From Labilibacter marinus (lineage in GTDB: Bacteria; Bacteroidota; Bacteroidia; Bacteroidales; Marinilabiliaceae), in NCBI RefSeq assembly GCF_001659685.2, contig NZ_LXYE02000009.1, positions 62,001 through 126,000 of the forward strand: a stretch of DNA of 64,000 nucleotides, written 5' to 3'. Positions 39,001 through 46,524 of this stretch are shown here, piece after piece. Position 1 is the stretch's first letter. Every line of letters starts with the position of its first letter. The position numbers and the translations under genes are program-made. Under the pieces are notes generated by a model that ran no database searches, was not told the DNA's origin, and saw only the letters and a program-made list of their open reading frames with translations.

Positions 39001-39259
39001 CCCAATGTTTACCTCCATCAATAGTAATATAATCGTTACCCATATCCGGGGTAACCCATAGTTTTAAAGGATCCACTGCATCTGTATAAATAGCCCTGTT
39101 ACTGCCAGCCATTCCTGGAGCCATCTGTCTCCAATGTCCTGATACGTCCATTCCGTAATTTGGAATGTCATTAGTATTAGTTTGTCCTTCCGCTTGAAAT
39201 GCTTGTAATAACAAAACAAGCATTATCATCCTCCATAATACTGATTGATTTTTTTGCAT
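36074..39259 (-). CDS. T9SS-exported BNR/GH74-like beta-propeller protein with BIG2 domain
   Basis: 1061 residues. Signal peptide to about 26. Residues 30-880 carry BNR/Asp-box and sortilin/GH74-like repeats: STDGGYNF, TIDGGKHWES, ATNNGGSNW, YKSTNEGASW, FRSKNGSQNWTKM. A BIG2 bacterial Ig-like domain spans about 903-981 (VTALQAGQARIVVTALG) and a type A T9SS sorting domain about 982-1061 (MQVYPNPVVNDKLFVVD ... LSEGFYLIKI). The large two-propeller plan resembles GH74 endo-xyloglucanases, but the catalytic Asp residues cannot be placed by eye and a xyloglucanase would be out of place here. It may be an unassigned surface hydrolase or a galactan-binding protein. An operator palindrome lies upstream. 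Confidence 0.82.
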   Translation of the reverse strand: MQKNQSVLWRMIMLVLLLQAFQAEGQTNTNDIPNYGMDVSGHWRQMAPGMAGSNRAIYTDAVDPLKLWVTPDMGNDYITIDGGKHWESTIPADAVWTQRNTLSDECIVSDHKNNNIVLSLNKKNIYLSTDGGYNFNKITSYSSGSEPNSVWYTAKAHPTEAGTWYVANGLDNKYLRTGVNTNPLNDIDINQPKVWKITNITESTRTIEAISGTGMDASTAVFDIICHPNSTTYPDMLFAATSTGVYRKSNNSSAWVKIVVGCTKADYNWDNSTLTIYALQQTEYEVNGTNLLSTGDLLKTNTPETASISSGWTSMNSGLNINLAQLNINKNYFKYMLKSWFGYTNGEESTVTIPTSFIQDYSGVLCDPTDANKVYLSIWGGSITKPTVSCVWATNNGGSNWFAAFRIGTGYGEDAYWQTSQNGRTNRNVELGVADHKVPDFVKYENRGVRSMAISADGTVYVSAVKGYHTYKYNTEDDSWISVDNTQEGDLFYGHGNNDTGAYGVMPDIHHPGEMFVMQYEASAFKSTQQVHPEFPGIVGVKRIPMLVDIGPTWAPGQPLNTPITMASHPTNTEVFYYMSQRTGEIRKCTNGNDTHVTMGEPIEVPDVLNVPEMKCIYWSDLTIASDGKTMYAIAEVIDSDNRPMGQTRIYNPEPQKGIYKSTNEGASWTCLNNGLPITAGGRNSSYVTVGNNSATVKALVMDPSNEACLYAAVRRYRAPAGSSGWVDGGLFRSKNGSQNWTKMTIPATIKSVWDVHLHLEDGVASAIYISGGGEGAVADWGEGGVWKAEYKADGSYQLSDWTKVFDHPFTSHVRTSPVNEDIIVVVTRETSSNSKVDAGTFFSITGGGLDYKNTWTKFNEGRGSMMIGDITFDTGNPNRVWCAVESSGVYTGLIESSTIGQVDSIIIAPKEIEMKVNDKHQLNSTIYPLGISSITPSWKSLDEDFAIVSETGKVTALQAGQARIVVTALGQSDTITITINTDISVINPKTKPMQVYPNPVVNDKLFVVDMAYNQKYVISDTGGKVVSKGNLDKDWVDVSQLSEGFYLIKINDYIGKFIKG

Positions 39260-39372
39260 GGTATAAATTTTTCACTTAAAGCAGCTAACTCACATGGTAT
39301 AAAATAACCGTTTTTATGTGTTTAAAAGCTCTAAATTGTGTGATTTGTATAATTTTTTGGTTTTTGAAAGAA

Positions 39373-39392
39373 TTTCGGAAACGTTTCCGAAA
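39373..39392. promoter_or_regulatory. LacI/CcpA-like palindromic operator before the beta-propeller gene
   Basis: CGGAAACGTTTCCG at 39376-39389, with flanking TTT and AAA extending the perfect palindrome to 20 bp. Identical core to the one at 33501-33514. Confidence 0.65.
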
Positions 39393-39676
39393 AGTCTATT
39401 TTTTTTTCGAAATATATTCTTAACAATAAGAAGGAGGGTAGGTGTTACGATTTTTAGTAGATTATATTTCGGTTTAATAACATAAACTAAATCAAATATT
39501 GATATAAATATTGGAATTGGAGAGGGAGGTATTTTATAATGAGGAGTGGTGTTTTAATGTATAGACTTTTTAGAGTGCTTTAATATTAGATAGGTGATGT
39601 AACTTTGTGTCTCATAATTGAATATGTCCAATAATGAGGAAGGATTTTGCAAGTTTAAAAATGGATGCTTCATTTA

Positions 39677-39710
39677 TAAAAAAAAAGGCCACCTCAAACA
39701 AGGTAGCCTT
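39677..39710 (-). terminator. Terminator after the small T9SS protein gene
   Basis: Minus-strand stem AAGGCTACCT and AGGTGGCCTT with one wobble and a 6-base loop (plus-strand arms 39685-39694 and 39701-39710), followed by a run of T residues. Confidence 0.9.
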
Positions 39711-39738
39711 CAATTTCAATAAAAAACTAAATCTAAAT

Positions 39739-40410
39739 TTACAATGATATTTTTGTTGTAGTTTCACCTACTTTAACGATATAAATTCCCTTAGCTAATG
39801 ATAATGGAATTTGTACTGATGATCCATTAATAGAACCAGCTTCAACCACAGTTCCACTTAAGTTAAATATTTCAAATGTTTTGGCGCTTGCATCTTTAAT
39901 GTTTAAAGTGCTTCCTGTAACATAAACAGAACCCGTTTCAACGATACTTTTGTTGATGTCAGTAGCTTGTGAAACTGTAATGTAGCCGTTTGCAAAAACA
40001 TTCCCATTTGCAGTATTCCCAGATGCTGTTCCATACCAAACTCTTGTCTGAATAAATTGTGTTGAAGTTCCAGCTACGGCTAATGGAAAATCATTAGGGA
40101 TTGTAAATGTGTAATCAATTGTACCAGCGGTTATATCACCTGTTCCATCAGGTCCTCCGAGTGCGATATCTCTTTTTTGATTTGTTAATCCACCGCTCCA
40201 GCTAGTTGCATAGTGCATGACAGCTACCTCAACAGAATATACGGGTTCTCCTGTGTTTTCATGGGTTGTTTCAAAAGTGCCAGTAACTTTAAATGTCGAT
40301 CCTTGTTCCATAGCACCAAGATTGGCTTGGTTGTTGTAGTTAAGGCTAGCCTGTGACATAGCCCCAATACAAGCCATAAATAAAAGTGATAATAAGTAAA
40401 TCTTTTTCAT
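39739..40410 (-). CDS. Small T9SS-exported Ig-like domain protein
   Basis: 223 residues. Signal peptide ends GAMSQ. Residues about 25-150 form one beta-sandwich domain (FKVTGTFETTHENTGEPVYS, TQFIQTRVWYGTASGNTANG, NVFANGYITVSQ), followed by a T9SS sorting domain (LNIKDASAKTFEIFNLSG ... LAKGIYIVKV). The beta-sandwich lines up by eye with the N-terminal domain of the beta-helix protein at 23771. No known family recognised. Being secreted, within the PUL and divergent from the HTCS gene, it could be a soluble or surface carbohydrate-binding module. Real gene: it has its own terminator. Confidence 0.8.
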   Translation of the reverse strand: MKKIYLLSLLFMACIGAMSQASLNYNNQANLGAMEQGSTFKVTGTFETTHENTGEPVYSVEVAVMHYATSWSGGLTNQKRDIALGGPDGTGDITAGTIDYTFTIPNDFPLAVAGTSTQFIQTRVWYGTASGNTANGNVFANGYITVSQATDINKSIVETGSVYVTGSTLNIKDASAKTFEIFNLSGTVVEAGSINGSSVQIPLSLAKGIYIVKVGETTTKISL

Positions 40411-40799
40411 AAAATATAATTTTAAAAGTTTTAAATGTACAATACCATCATAGGTTAATAGGTGGTATTGCGTTTTGTCATTTTAAAATTGCAACTATTT
40501 AATTGCTCTATAGGGGGAGCGTTTTAGAATATTTGGTGGTAAAAATAAAGAGGTGGTGAAATGGTGGTTGTAAAATATGTTATTATTCTTGATTCTGTTA
40601 GCTTGCTATAACTATTTTCTAAGATCAGAAAAATCACTATTTAATATTTGATATTATTTATTCATTATTACTGACGAGTGGTAAAATTTATTATATTTAA
40701 ACTACATTGATATTTTACCCCCTGACTAAGCTGTGGCGTTTTTAACTTGCTGTATCTGATTTTATTAATTTTGGCCTTGCATAATTTACATTAAAGCGT
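40411..40799. other. Divergent promoter region of the HTCS and small T9SS genes
   Basis: 389 bases. It has TACCCCCTG at 40716-40724, the HTCS -7 box at 40766-40773 and several GT-rich stretches (about 40530-40580) without clear structure. No coding sequence seen. Confidence 0.4.
40747..40773 (+). promoter_or_regulatory. Bacteroidota-type promoter of the HTCS gene
   Basis: TAATTTTG (40766-40773) matches TAnnTTTG; a TTG at 40747-40749 is 16 bases upstream, slightly short for the usual -33/-7 spacing. Transcription would start near 40780, about 20 bases before the ATG. Confidence 0.5.
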
Positions 40800-43700
40800 A
40801 TGATTCATCGATTTCTAGTTTTTGGTTTCTTATTATTTTTATTTCCGTTTGCAAATGCTCAATATTATAGTGTAAATACTATCAACACTAAAAATGGTTT
40901 ATCTCAGAATGATGTTACCTGTATTTTGCAAGACTCCTTCGGTTTTATGTGGTTTGGTACTCACGACGGGCTTAATCGCTTTGATGGAAAGACTTTTAAA
41001 AAATATCATAAAGGTAAAAATGGATTAAGCAGTGGTATTGTACAAAAAATAGTTGAGGATAAAAACCATAATCTTTGGATTGGTACAACCGATGGAGGTA
41101 TTTGTAGGTTAAATTTAAAAACAGGAAAAATAGAAGAGTGTTTTTCGAAGGATTCAGAAACTAATGCTTTAATAGATCATGTAATAAACGATATAGTTTG
41201 TGATGACGAAGGAACTATTTGGTATGTTACCAATAATGGAGTTGGGAGTATTCGCTTGATAGGGGATAAATACATTGTCGGTGAATTGTCCAATCCCAGC
41301 AAAATAAAATACCCATCAGCTAAATTTGTTAAGGATGAAAGAGGTCAGATATGGGTATTTGCTATTTCTATTGGAGGAAGGATTGAGAATAATCAATTTA
41401 TAAAAGAGTTTGGTTATAAAGGAGTATCATACAGAGAGTTTTTGGAGTATTCGGGTCAATATATATTTGCAACATCAGGAACCTTATGGTTTGGGAAGAA
41501 TTTTAAAAGATACAATCAAGGAAAAATTATAGGTACATTTTCTGGAGAACAAACAAGAGAGATTGAATTGGATTATGACGGAAACCTATGGGTAGGAACA
41601 AGAAAAGGTTTATACAAATATAAATATGATAACGCTGATAAAACCTTTGTTCTAGATCAGAAATTTGAAAAGGAAAAAGTAACATTTGGGCTATACGACA
41701 AAGATGTAAGGAGTATATATGTAGATCGAACAGGTATTATTTATATTGGTACTTATGGGCATGGAGTTAAAAAGCTTAATCCTAAAGGTAAAAAATTTAG
41801 GCATTACTTATCTGATCCTCAGCGCAAAGTAGCTAAGATAAGAAGTGTTTATCAGGATAGTAAAAATGATATCTATATTGGTAGTCACGAAGGTCAGATG
41901 TTTGTTATTAATGAAGATGCTTTAAATAAGGATAAAATAGCATTTAAGGATTCATTTAATATTGATGTAGGCGCTATTTGCATTGGCGAAATTAAGTCTG
42001 AAAATAATAAACAATCGGTAATTGTAGGAGGTGAGTATTATAACGCATTAACTATAGTGGGTGGCGATCAAATAGAATTACCTAATATAGGCAATAATGT
42101 TTTTACCATATATCAAGGAAAAAATGGTTTGGTATGGATAGGAACCTATGGTGCTGGATTGTATAGATTTGATCCTTCAGGAAAACTGCCTTTAAAAAAC
42201 TTCACTCCAACAGAAAGTGAAAATTCGATATCCTCTAATATTATTAGAACAGCTTGTGAAGATGTTGAAGGTAGGATTTGGATTGGTACAGATAATGGGG
42301 TGAATATTCTGGAAGAGGACGAACAATATAAAGAAAATCCATCTTTTATCAACATAAAGCATAATCCTGAAGACCCCAAGAGTATTAGTCATGATTATAT
42401 AATTTCTATCATTCAAACCAAAAATAATGATATATGGTTGGGGACTATGGGAGAAGGTTTAAATAAATTAACCAAATATAGTCGTGAGGGAAAAGCGGAA
42501 TTTGAATCCTATAAAGTTGAGCAGGGATTAATCAATAATGTTATCAGAGCTATTGTTGAAGATGATGCAGGCAACCTTTGGATATCTTCCAATAGAGGTA
42601 TTTCAAAGTTAAATCCATCTACAAATGATGTAACCAACTTTGATGTTGAAAATGGATTGCAGGATTATGAGTTTAGTGATTTGGCAGGTTGTAAATTAAA
42701 TAGCGGTATGTTATTATTTGGTGGTGTAAATGGTGTAAATGCTTTTTACCCTATGGAAATAAAAACAGATTGGAGTGATGCGCTCCCTGTATTTACTAGT
42801 TTTTCCATATTAAATAATCAAATAAATGTAGGTGATACTTTAGATAATCGAGTAGTTTTAAGTCAAGATATTAACTTAACCGATGAAGTTAATATTGATT
42901 ATCAAAACAATAGTTTTTCTATACAATTTGCTTCTCTGCATTATGCACAAGCTAATAAAAATAAGTGCAAGTATATATTAGAAGGGTTTGATATGAATTG
43001 GACTGAGGAGCTATCAGGAGGTCAGGCAAAATATACCAATCTTCGTCCAGGAAAATATCAGTTTAAACTCATGGCCGCCAATGGCGATGGAGTATGGAAT
43101 GAAGAAGTAAAATCATTAACCATTGTTATTAATCCTCCTTTATTATTAACCAATTGGATGTTTGGAGTATATGCCGTCATAATTGTGTTATTACTGTTAT
43201 TCTTCAGAAAGTTTTCCATAATAGGAATTAAGCGTAAACATGAGTTAACCATTACAGAATTAGAGAAGGAAAAAGAACATGAATTGAATCAAATGAAAAT
43301 TCAGTTCTTTATGAATATTTCGCACGAATTTAAAACGCCACTTACCTTAATTGTAAATCCATTGGAGCAATTGTTGGGTAAAGGTGTTTCGTATTCTCAG
43401 GATAAGCTCAAAAACTATCATGAGGTGATGTATAGAAATGCCAAAATGTTGATGCGCTTAATCAATCAGTTAATGGAGTTTAGAAAGATTGAGTTGGGAA
43501 TGATTAAACTGAATTTACGTGAAGTCGATATTAAAGAGTTTCTATCTAAACTACACGAATCCTTTTCTACCATGGCTTCGCAAAAGGATATAAAATTTAA
43601 TCTTGTTTATCATGGTATGATCGAAAAGCTTTGGGTTGATCCAGATAAGTTGGAGAAAGTGTTGAATAATGTATTATCGAATGCCTTTAAATACACACCT

Positions 43701-44864
43701 GAAGAAGGAGAGATAAGTCTGGAGTTAATTGATGATACCAGTGATTTTGTAACGGTTATCATATCTGATAATGGAGAAGGAATTCCAGCAGATGCGCAAG
43801 CCGATATATTTGATAGATATTATCGTGTTAGTCCAGAAAAATCTACGGTAGGAACTGGAATAGGCTTGTCATATACTAAGAGCTTAATTGAACTTATGCA
43901 AGGTGAGATTAAGTTTAAAAGTAAGATGAATGAAGGTACTGTGTTTTTCATAAAACTGCCTAAAGATAAATCAAAGTTTAAGGAGTCTTCACTAATGTCT
44001 AAGGACTTAATTACAGATGATTTTTCGGTAAAAAACGTAGATTTAAGTCTATTACAAAATAATACTTTTACCGATGAAGATAAGATGCATAATAACCAAC
44101 TACCTACCATTTTAATTGTGGAAGATAATAAGGATTTATGTATTATATTAAGTGATGCATTGGTAGATAATTTTAATGTGCAAATTGCCAATGATGGTAA
44201 AGAAGGAATTGAAAAAAGCCTTGAGTTAGTTCCCGACTTAATTATTACAGACGTGTCGATGCCAATAATGGATGGTATTGAGATGACATCTAAATTAAAG
44301 AAAACTGTAGAAACATCGCATATTCCTATTGTAATGCTTACTGCACATGCCTCGGAATCGGATCAGATGAAAGGGCTGAAAACAGGAGCTGATATTTACA
44401 TATCAAAACCGTTTAATATTAATGTACTTACCGTACAGATGGTTTCTTTACTTAAAAATAGACAGGCACTAAGGTCTAAATTTCAAAATGTAATTGACCT
44501 TCAACCGTCTGATGTAAGCCCGACTAACAAGGATGAAGAGTTTTTACAACAAGTAATGTCTATTGTTGAAGAAAATATTTCTAATGCTGATTTTACAGTT
44601 CAGGAGTTGGCAAAAAAATGTGGCTTTTCGCAAGTTACCTTAAACAGTAAATTAGATGCACTTACTGGTAAAAAAGCGAAACGATTTATCCGTTCCATTA
44701 GGGTTAAAAGGGCTTGTCAATTGTTACTGCAAGGTGATTTATCTGTTTCAGAAGTAACCTATGATGTAGGTTTTAATGATCTGAGATATTTTAGAGAATG
44801 TTTTACCTCAGAAACAGGATACTTACCATCTGAGTATAAAAGTAAGCAGGAAGAATCAGAATAG
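40800..44864 (+). CDS. Hybrid two-component system sensor/regulator (HTCS)
   Basis: 1354 residues. Signal peptide (to about 21), two periplasmic seven-bladed propellers of Reg_prop repeats (about 30-680; NTKNGLSQNDVTCILQDSFG, MWFGTHDGLNRF), Y_Y_Y domain (about 690-775), transmembrane helix (about 783-800), HisKA with phospho-acceptor H842 in NISHEFKTPL, HATPase (NAFKYTPEEG, DNGEGIP, GTGIGLSY), receiver domain with D1151 in IITDVSMPIMDG, and a C-terminal AraC-type HTH. HTCS proteins bind a PUL-specific oligosaccharide in the periplasm and activate the PUL. This is the best candidate for the main regulator of the galactan locus. Confidence 0.97.
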   Translation: MIHRFLVFGFLLFLFPFANAQYYSVNTINTKNGLSQNDVTCILQDSFGFMWFGTHDGLNRFDGKTFKKYHKGKNGLSSGIVQKIVEDKNHNLWIGTTDGGICRLNLKTGKIEECFSKDSETNALIDHVINDIVCDDEGTIWYVTNNGVGSIRLIGDKYIVGELSNPSKIKYPSAKFVKDERGQIWVFAISIGGRIENNQFIKEFGYKGVSYREFLEYSGQYIFATSGTLWFGKNFKRYNQGKIIGTFSGEQTREIELDYDGNLWVGTRKGLYKYKYDNADKTFVLDQKFEKEKVTFGLYDKDVRSIYVDRTGIIYIGTYGHGVKKLNPKGKKFRHYLSDPQRKVAKIRSVYQDSKNDIYIGSHEGQMFVINEDALNKDKIAFKDSFNIDVGAICIGEIKSENNKQSVIVGGEYYNALTIVGGDQIELPNIGNNVFTIYQGKNGLVWIGTYGAGLYRFDPSGKLPLKNFTPTESENSISSNIIRTACEDVEGRIWIGTDNGVNILEEDEQYKENPSFINIKHNPEDPKSISHDYIISIIQTKNNDIWLGTMGEGLNKLTKYSREGKAEFESYKVEQGLINNVIRAIVEDDAGNLWISSNRGISKLNPSTNDVTNFDVENGLQDYEFSDLAGCKLNSGMLLFGGVNGVNAFYPMEIKTDWSDALPVFTSFSILNNQINVGDTLDNRVVLSQDINLTDEVNIDYQNNSFSIQFASLHYAQANKNKCKYILEGFDMNWTEELSGGQAKYTNLRPGKYQFKLMAANGDGVWNEEVKSLTIVINPPLLLTNWMFGVYAVIIVLLLLFFRKFSIIGIKRKHELTITELEKEKEHELNQMKIQFFMNISHEFKTPLTLIVNPLEQLLGKGVSYSQDKLKNYHEVMYRNAKMLMRLINQLMEFRKIELGMIKLNLREVDIKEFLSKLHESFSTMASQKDIKFNLVYHGMIEKLWVDPDKLEKVLNNVLSNAFKYTPEEGEISLELIDDTSDFVTVIISDNGEGIPADAQADIFDRYYRVSPEKSTVGTGIGLSYTKSLIELMQGEIKFKSKMNEGTVFFIKLPKDKSKFKESSLMSKDLITDDFSVKNVDLSLLQNNTFTDEDKMHNNQLPTILIVEDNKDLCIILSDALVDNFNVQIANDGKEGIEKSLELVPDLIITDVSMPIMDGIEMTSKLKKTVETSHIPIVMLTAHASESDQMKGLKTGADIYISKPFNINVLTVQMVSLLKNRQALRSKFQNVIDLQPSDVSPTNKDEEFLQQVMSIVEENISNADFTVQELAKKCGFSQVTLNSKLDALTGKKAKRFIRSIRVKRACQLLLQGDLSVSEVTYDVGFNDLRYFRECFTSETGYLPSEYKSKQEESE

Positions 44865-45112
44865 AATAATAGTACAATAGATGTTATTATTACTTAGTAT
44901 AATATAAGTATAACAGGGGGTAAAAAGACTATTTAAAAACTAAAGTGGTTGATTATTAGATGATTGTTTGAGGGGGTGTATGTATGGCGGGTGTAAAAAT
45001 AGCCACCATGAAAAAGTATTTTATACCCTATGCAATAGCTTGCTGTCAAGTATATTTGATAAAAATTACTGAAGGAAAGTTATAAAACAATCATATTAAC
45101 AATAATTACCCC

Positions 45113-46390
45113 ATGTTAAAAAACATTCTATTATCTGTTATTGTTCTCGCTACAGCTATTTCTTGTGTGCAAACAAAAACGGAAACAAAAGATCAAGGAG
45201 GATTTCCCTTTATTTTGCCAAAAGAAAAACCAGCGCGCGAATTGAGTGCGGCTATGGAAAGGATTTATACTGATTATGTATCACCACAACCACAGGATAA
45301 TGAGTTATTCAGTCAGTTTAAGTATTCCGAATTAAAGGGCTTTGATTATAATAATTATGATGGAACTATATCTAGAAGAGATCCATCCAAAACTTTATTC
45401 CATAACGGTAAATATTACATTTGGTATACCTATAGAAATACCCCAACTCCACCACAAGGAGCAGATAAGTGTAATGATACAATTCCTTCGGCAGATTGGG
45501 ATTTATCCGAAATCTGGTATGCAACTTCCACCGACGGTTTTAATTGGGAAGAACAAGGCGTTGCCATTGAAAGACCAGAAAAACCTAATGTAGGTTGGCG
45601 TTCTGTAACCACTACAGATATTTTAAAATGGAAAGGAAAGTATTATTTATACTATCAAGGTTTTATGCAAGCCAGTGGTAAGAGAGGCGATGACTGCCCT
45701 GTGGCAGTTTCTTATGCGGATTCACCAGATGGTCCTTGGACCCCTTATAACAAAATAGTAATTGCAAATGGTGCAGAAGGTGAGTGGGATCAATACTCTA
45801 TTCATGACCCATACCCGCTAGTACATGATGGTAAAATATATATTTATTATAAATCGGATTTTGGAGAAAAACCACATTTGGTACGTATGCAAGGTTTAGC
45901 TATTGCAGATGATCCATTAGGTCCATTTACTAAACATCCTTTAAATCCATTGATTACATCCGGACACGAAACATCGCTATTTCCCTTTAAAGAAGGGGTT
46001 GCAGCTTTAGTCTATAAGGACGGACCCGAACATAATACCATTCAATACGCTAAAGACTGGGTGAATTTTGAGATAGCTTCTATTACGGAGCTGATGCCAT
46101 ACGCTGCAGCTCCTTATGTGCCAGATGCGTTTGATGATACAAAAGATGGTAGAGGTATTACATGGGGAATGGCTCATTTTATCAATGTAAATAGCGACTG
46201 GGATAGGTTTTGTTCTAAATTGGTGCGTTTCGACTGCGATTTAAGTCAAGATGTTCACGATCCAGAAATGAAAGCCCACAGAGTGGTTCATAAAACAGAT
46301 GTTTATTATCGTCAGGGCTTAAGTGAAAAACAAAGACAAAGAATTAATCAAAAAAATACTCAGTTACTTAAAGTGAGTAGCTTAAAATAG
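45113..46390 (+). CDS. GH117 family 3,6-anhydro-L-galactosidase-like lipoprotein (copy 2)
   Basis: 425 residues. Lipoprotein signal ending ATAISC. Very similar to the copy at 33673 across the whole length: SRRDPSKTLFHNGKYYIWYT, VGWRSVTTTDILKWKGKYYL, SIHDPYPLVHDGKIYIYYKS and SGHETSLFPFKEG hold the catalytic Asp, Asp, His and Glu positions of GH117. Both copies should act on the non-reducing anhydro-galactose of agar-type oligosaccharides. It closes the PUL on the right. An inverted TACCCCCTG motif lies 191 bases upstream. Confidence 0.93.
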   Translation: MLKNILLSVIVLATAISCVQTKTETKDQGGFPFILPKEKPARELSAAMERIYTDYVSPQPQDNELFSQFKYSELKGFDYNNYDGTISRRDPSKTLFHNGKYYIWYTYRNTPTPPQGADKCNDTIPSADWDLSEIWYATSTDGFNWEEQGVAIERPEKPNVGWRSVTTTDILKWKGKYYLYYQGFMQASGKRGDDCPVAVSYADSPDGPWTPYNKIVIANGAEGEWDQYSIHDPYPLVHDGKIYIYYKSDFGEKPHLVRMQGLAIADDPLGPFTKHPLNPLITSGHETSLFPFKEGVAALVYKDGPEHNTIQYAKDWVNFEIASITELMPYAAAPYVPDAFDDTKDGRGITWGMAHFINVNSDWDRFCSKLVRFDCDLSQDVHDPEMKAHRVVHKTDVYYRQGLSEKQRQRINQKNTQLLKVSSLK

Positions 46391-46438
46391 GAGAGAACTG
46401 TAATATTGGTTTTGGAAAACAATTGGAGTTTTAATGGT

Positions 46439-46481
46439 AAATGCTCAGGAAGGATATTATTCTTTTCTGAGCATTTTTTAT
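46439..46481 (+). terminator. Terminator after the second GH117 gene
   Basis: AAATGCTCAG (46439-46448) and CTGAGCATTT (46467-46476) pair perfectly around an 18-base loop, followed by TTTTA. Confidence 0.8.
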
Positions 46482-46524
46482 TTCATAGCTTACTTTATCT
46501 TTGGGTTCTTAATAAAAATTATAC

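Larger units (their letters stand above)
39260..39738. other. Promoter region of the beta-propeller gene
   Basis: 479 bases with no coding sequence seen. It holds the CGGAAACGTTTCCG operator (39376-39389) about 117 bases before the propeller ATG, and at its right end the terminator of the small T9SS gene. Confidence 0.45.

Noticed and set aside
40530-40580. GT-rich stretch before the HTCS gene as a riboswitch
   Set aside because: No conserved helices or known aptamer core could be drawn; left as plain intergenic DNA.
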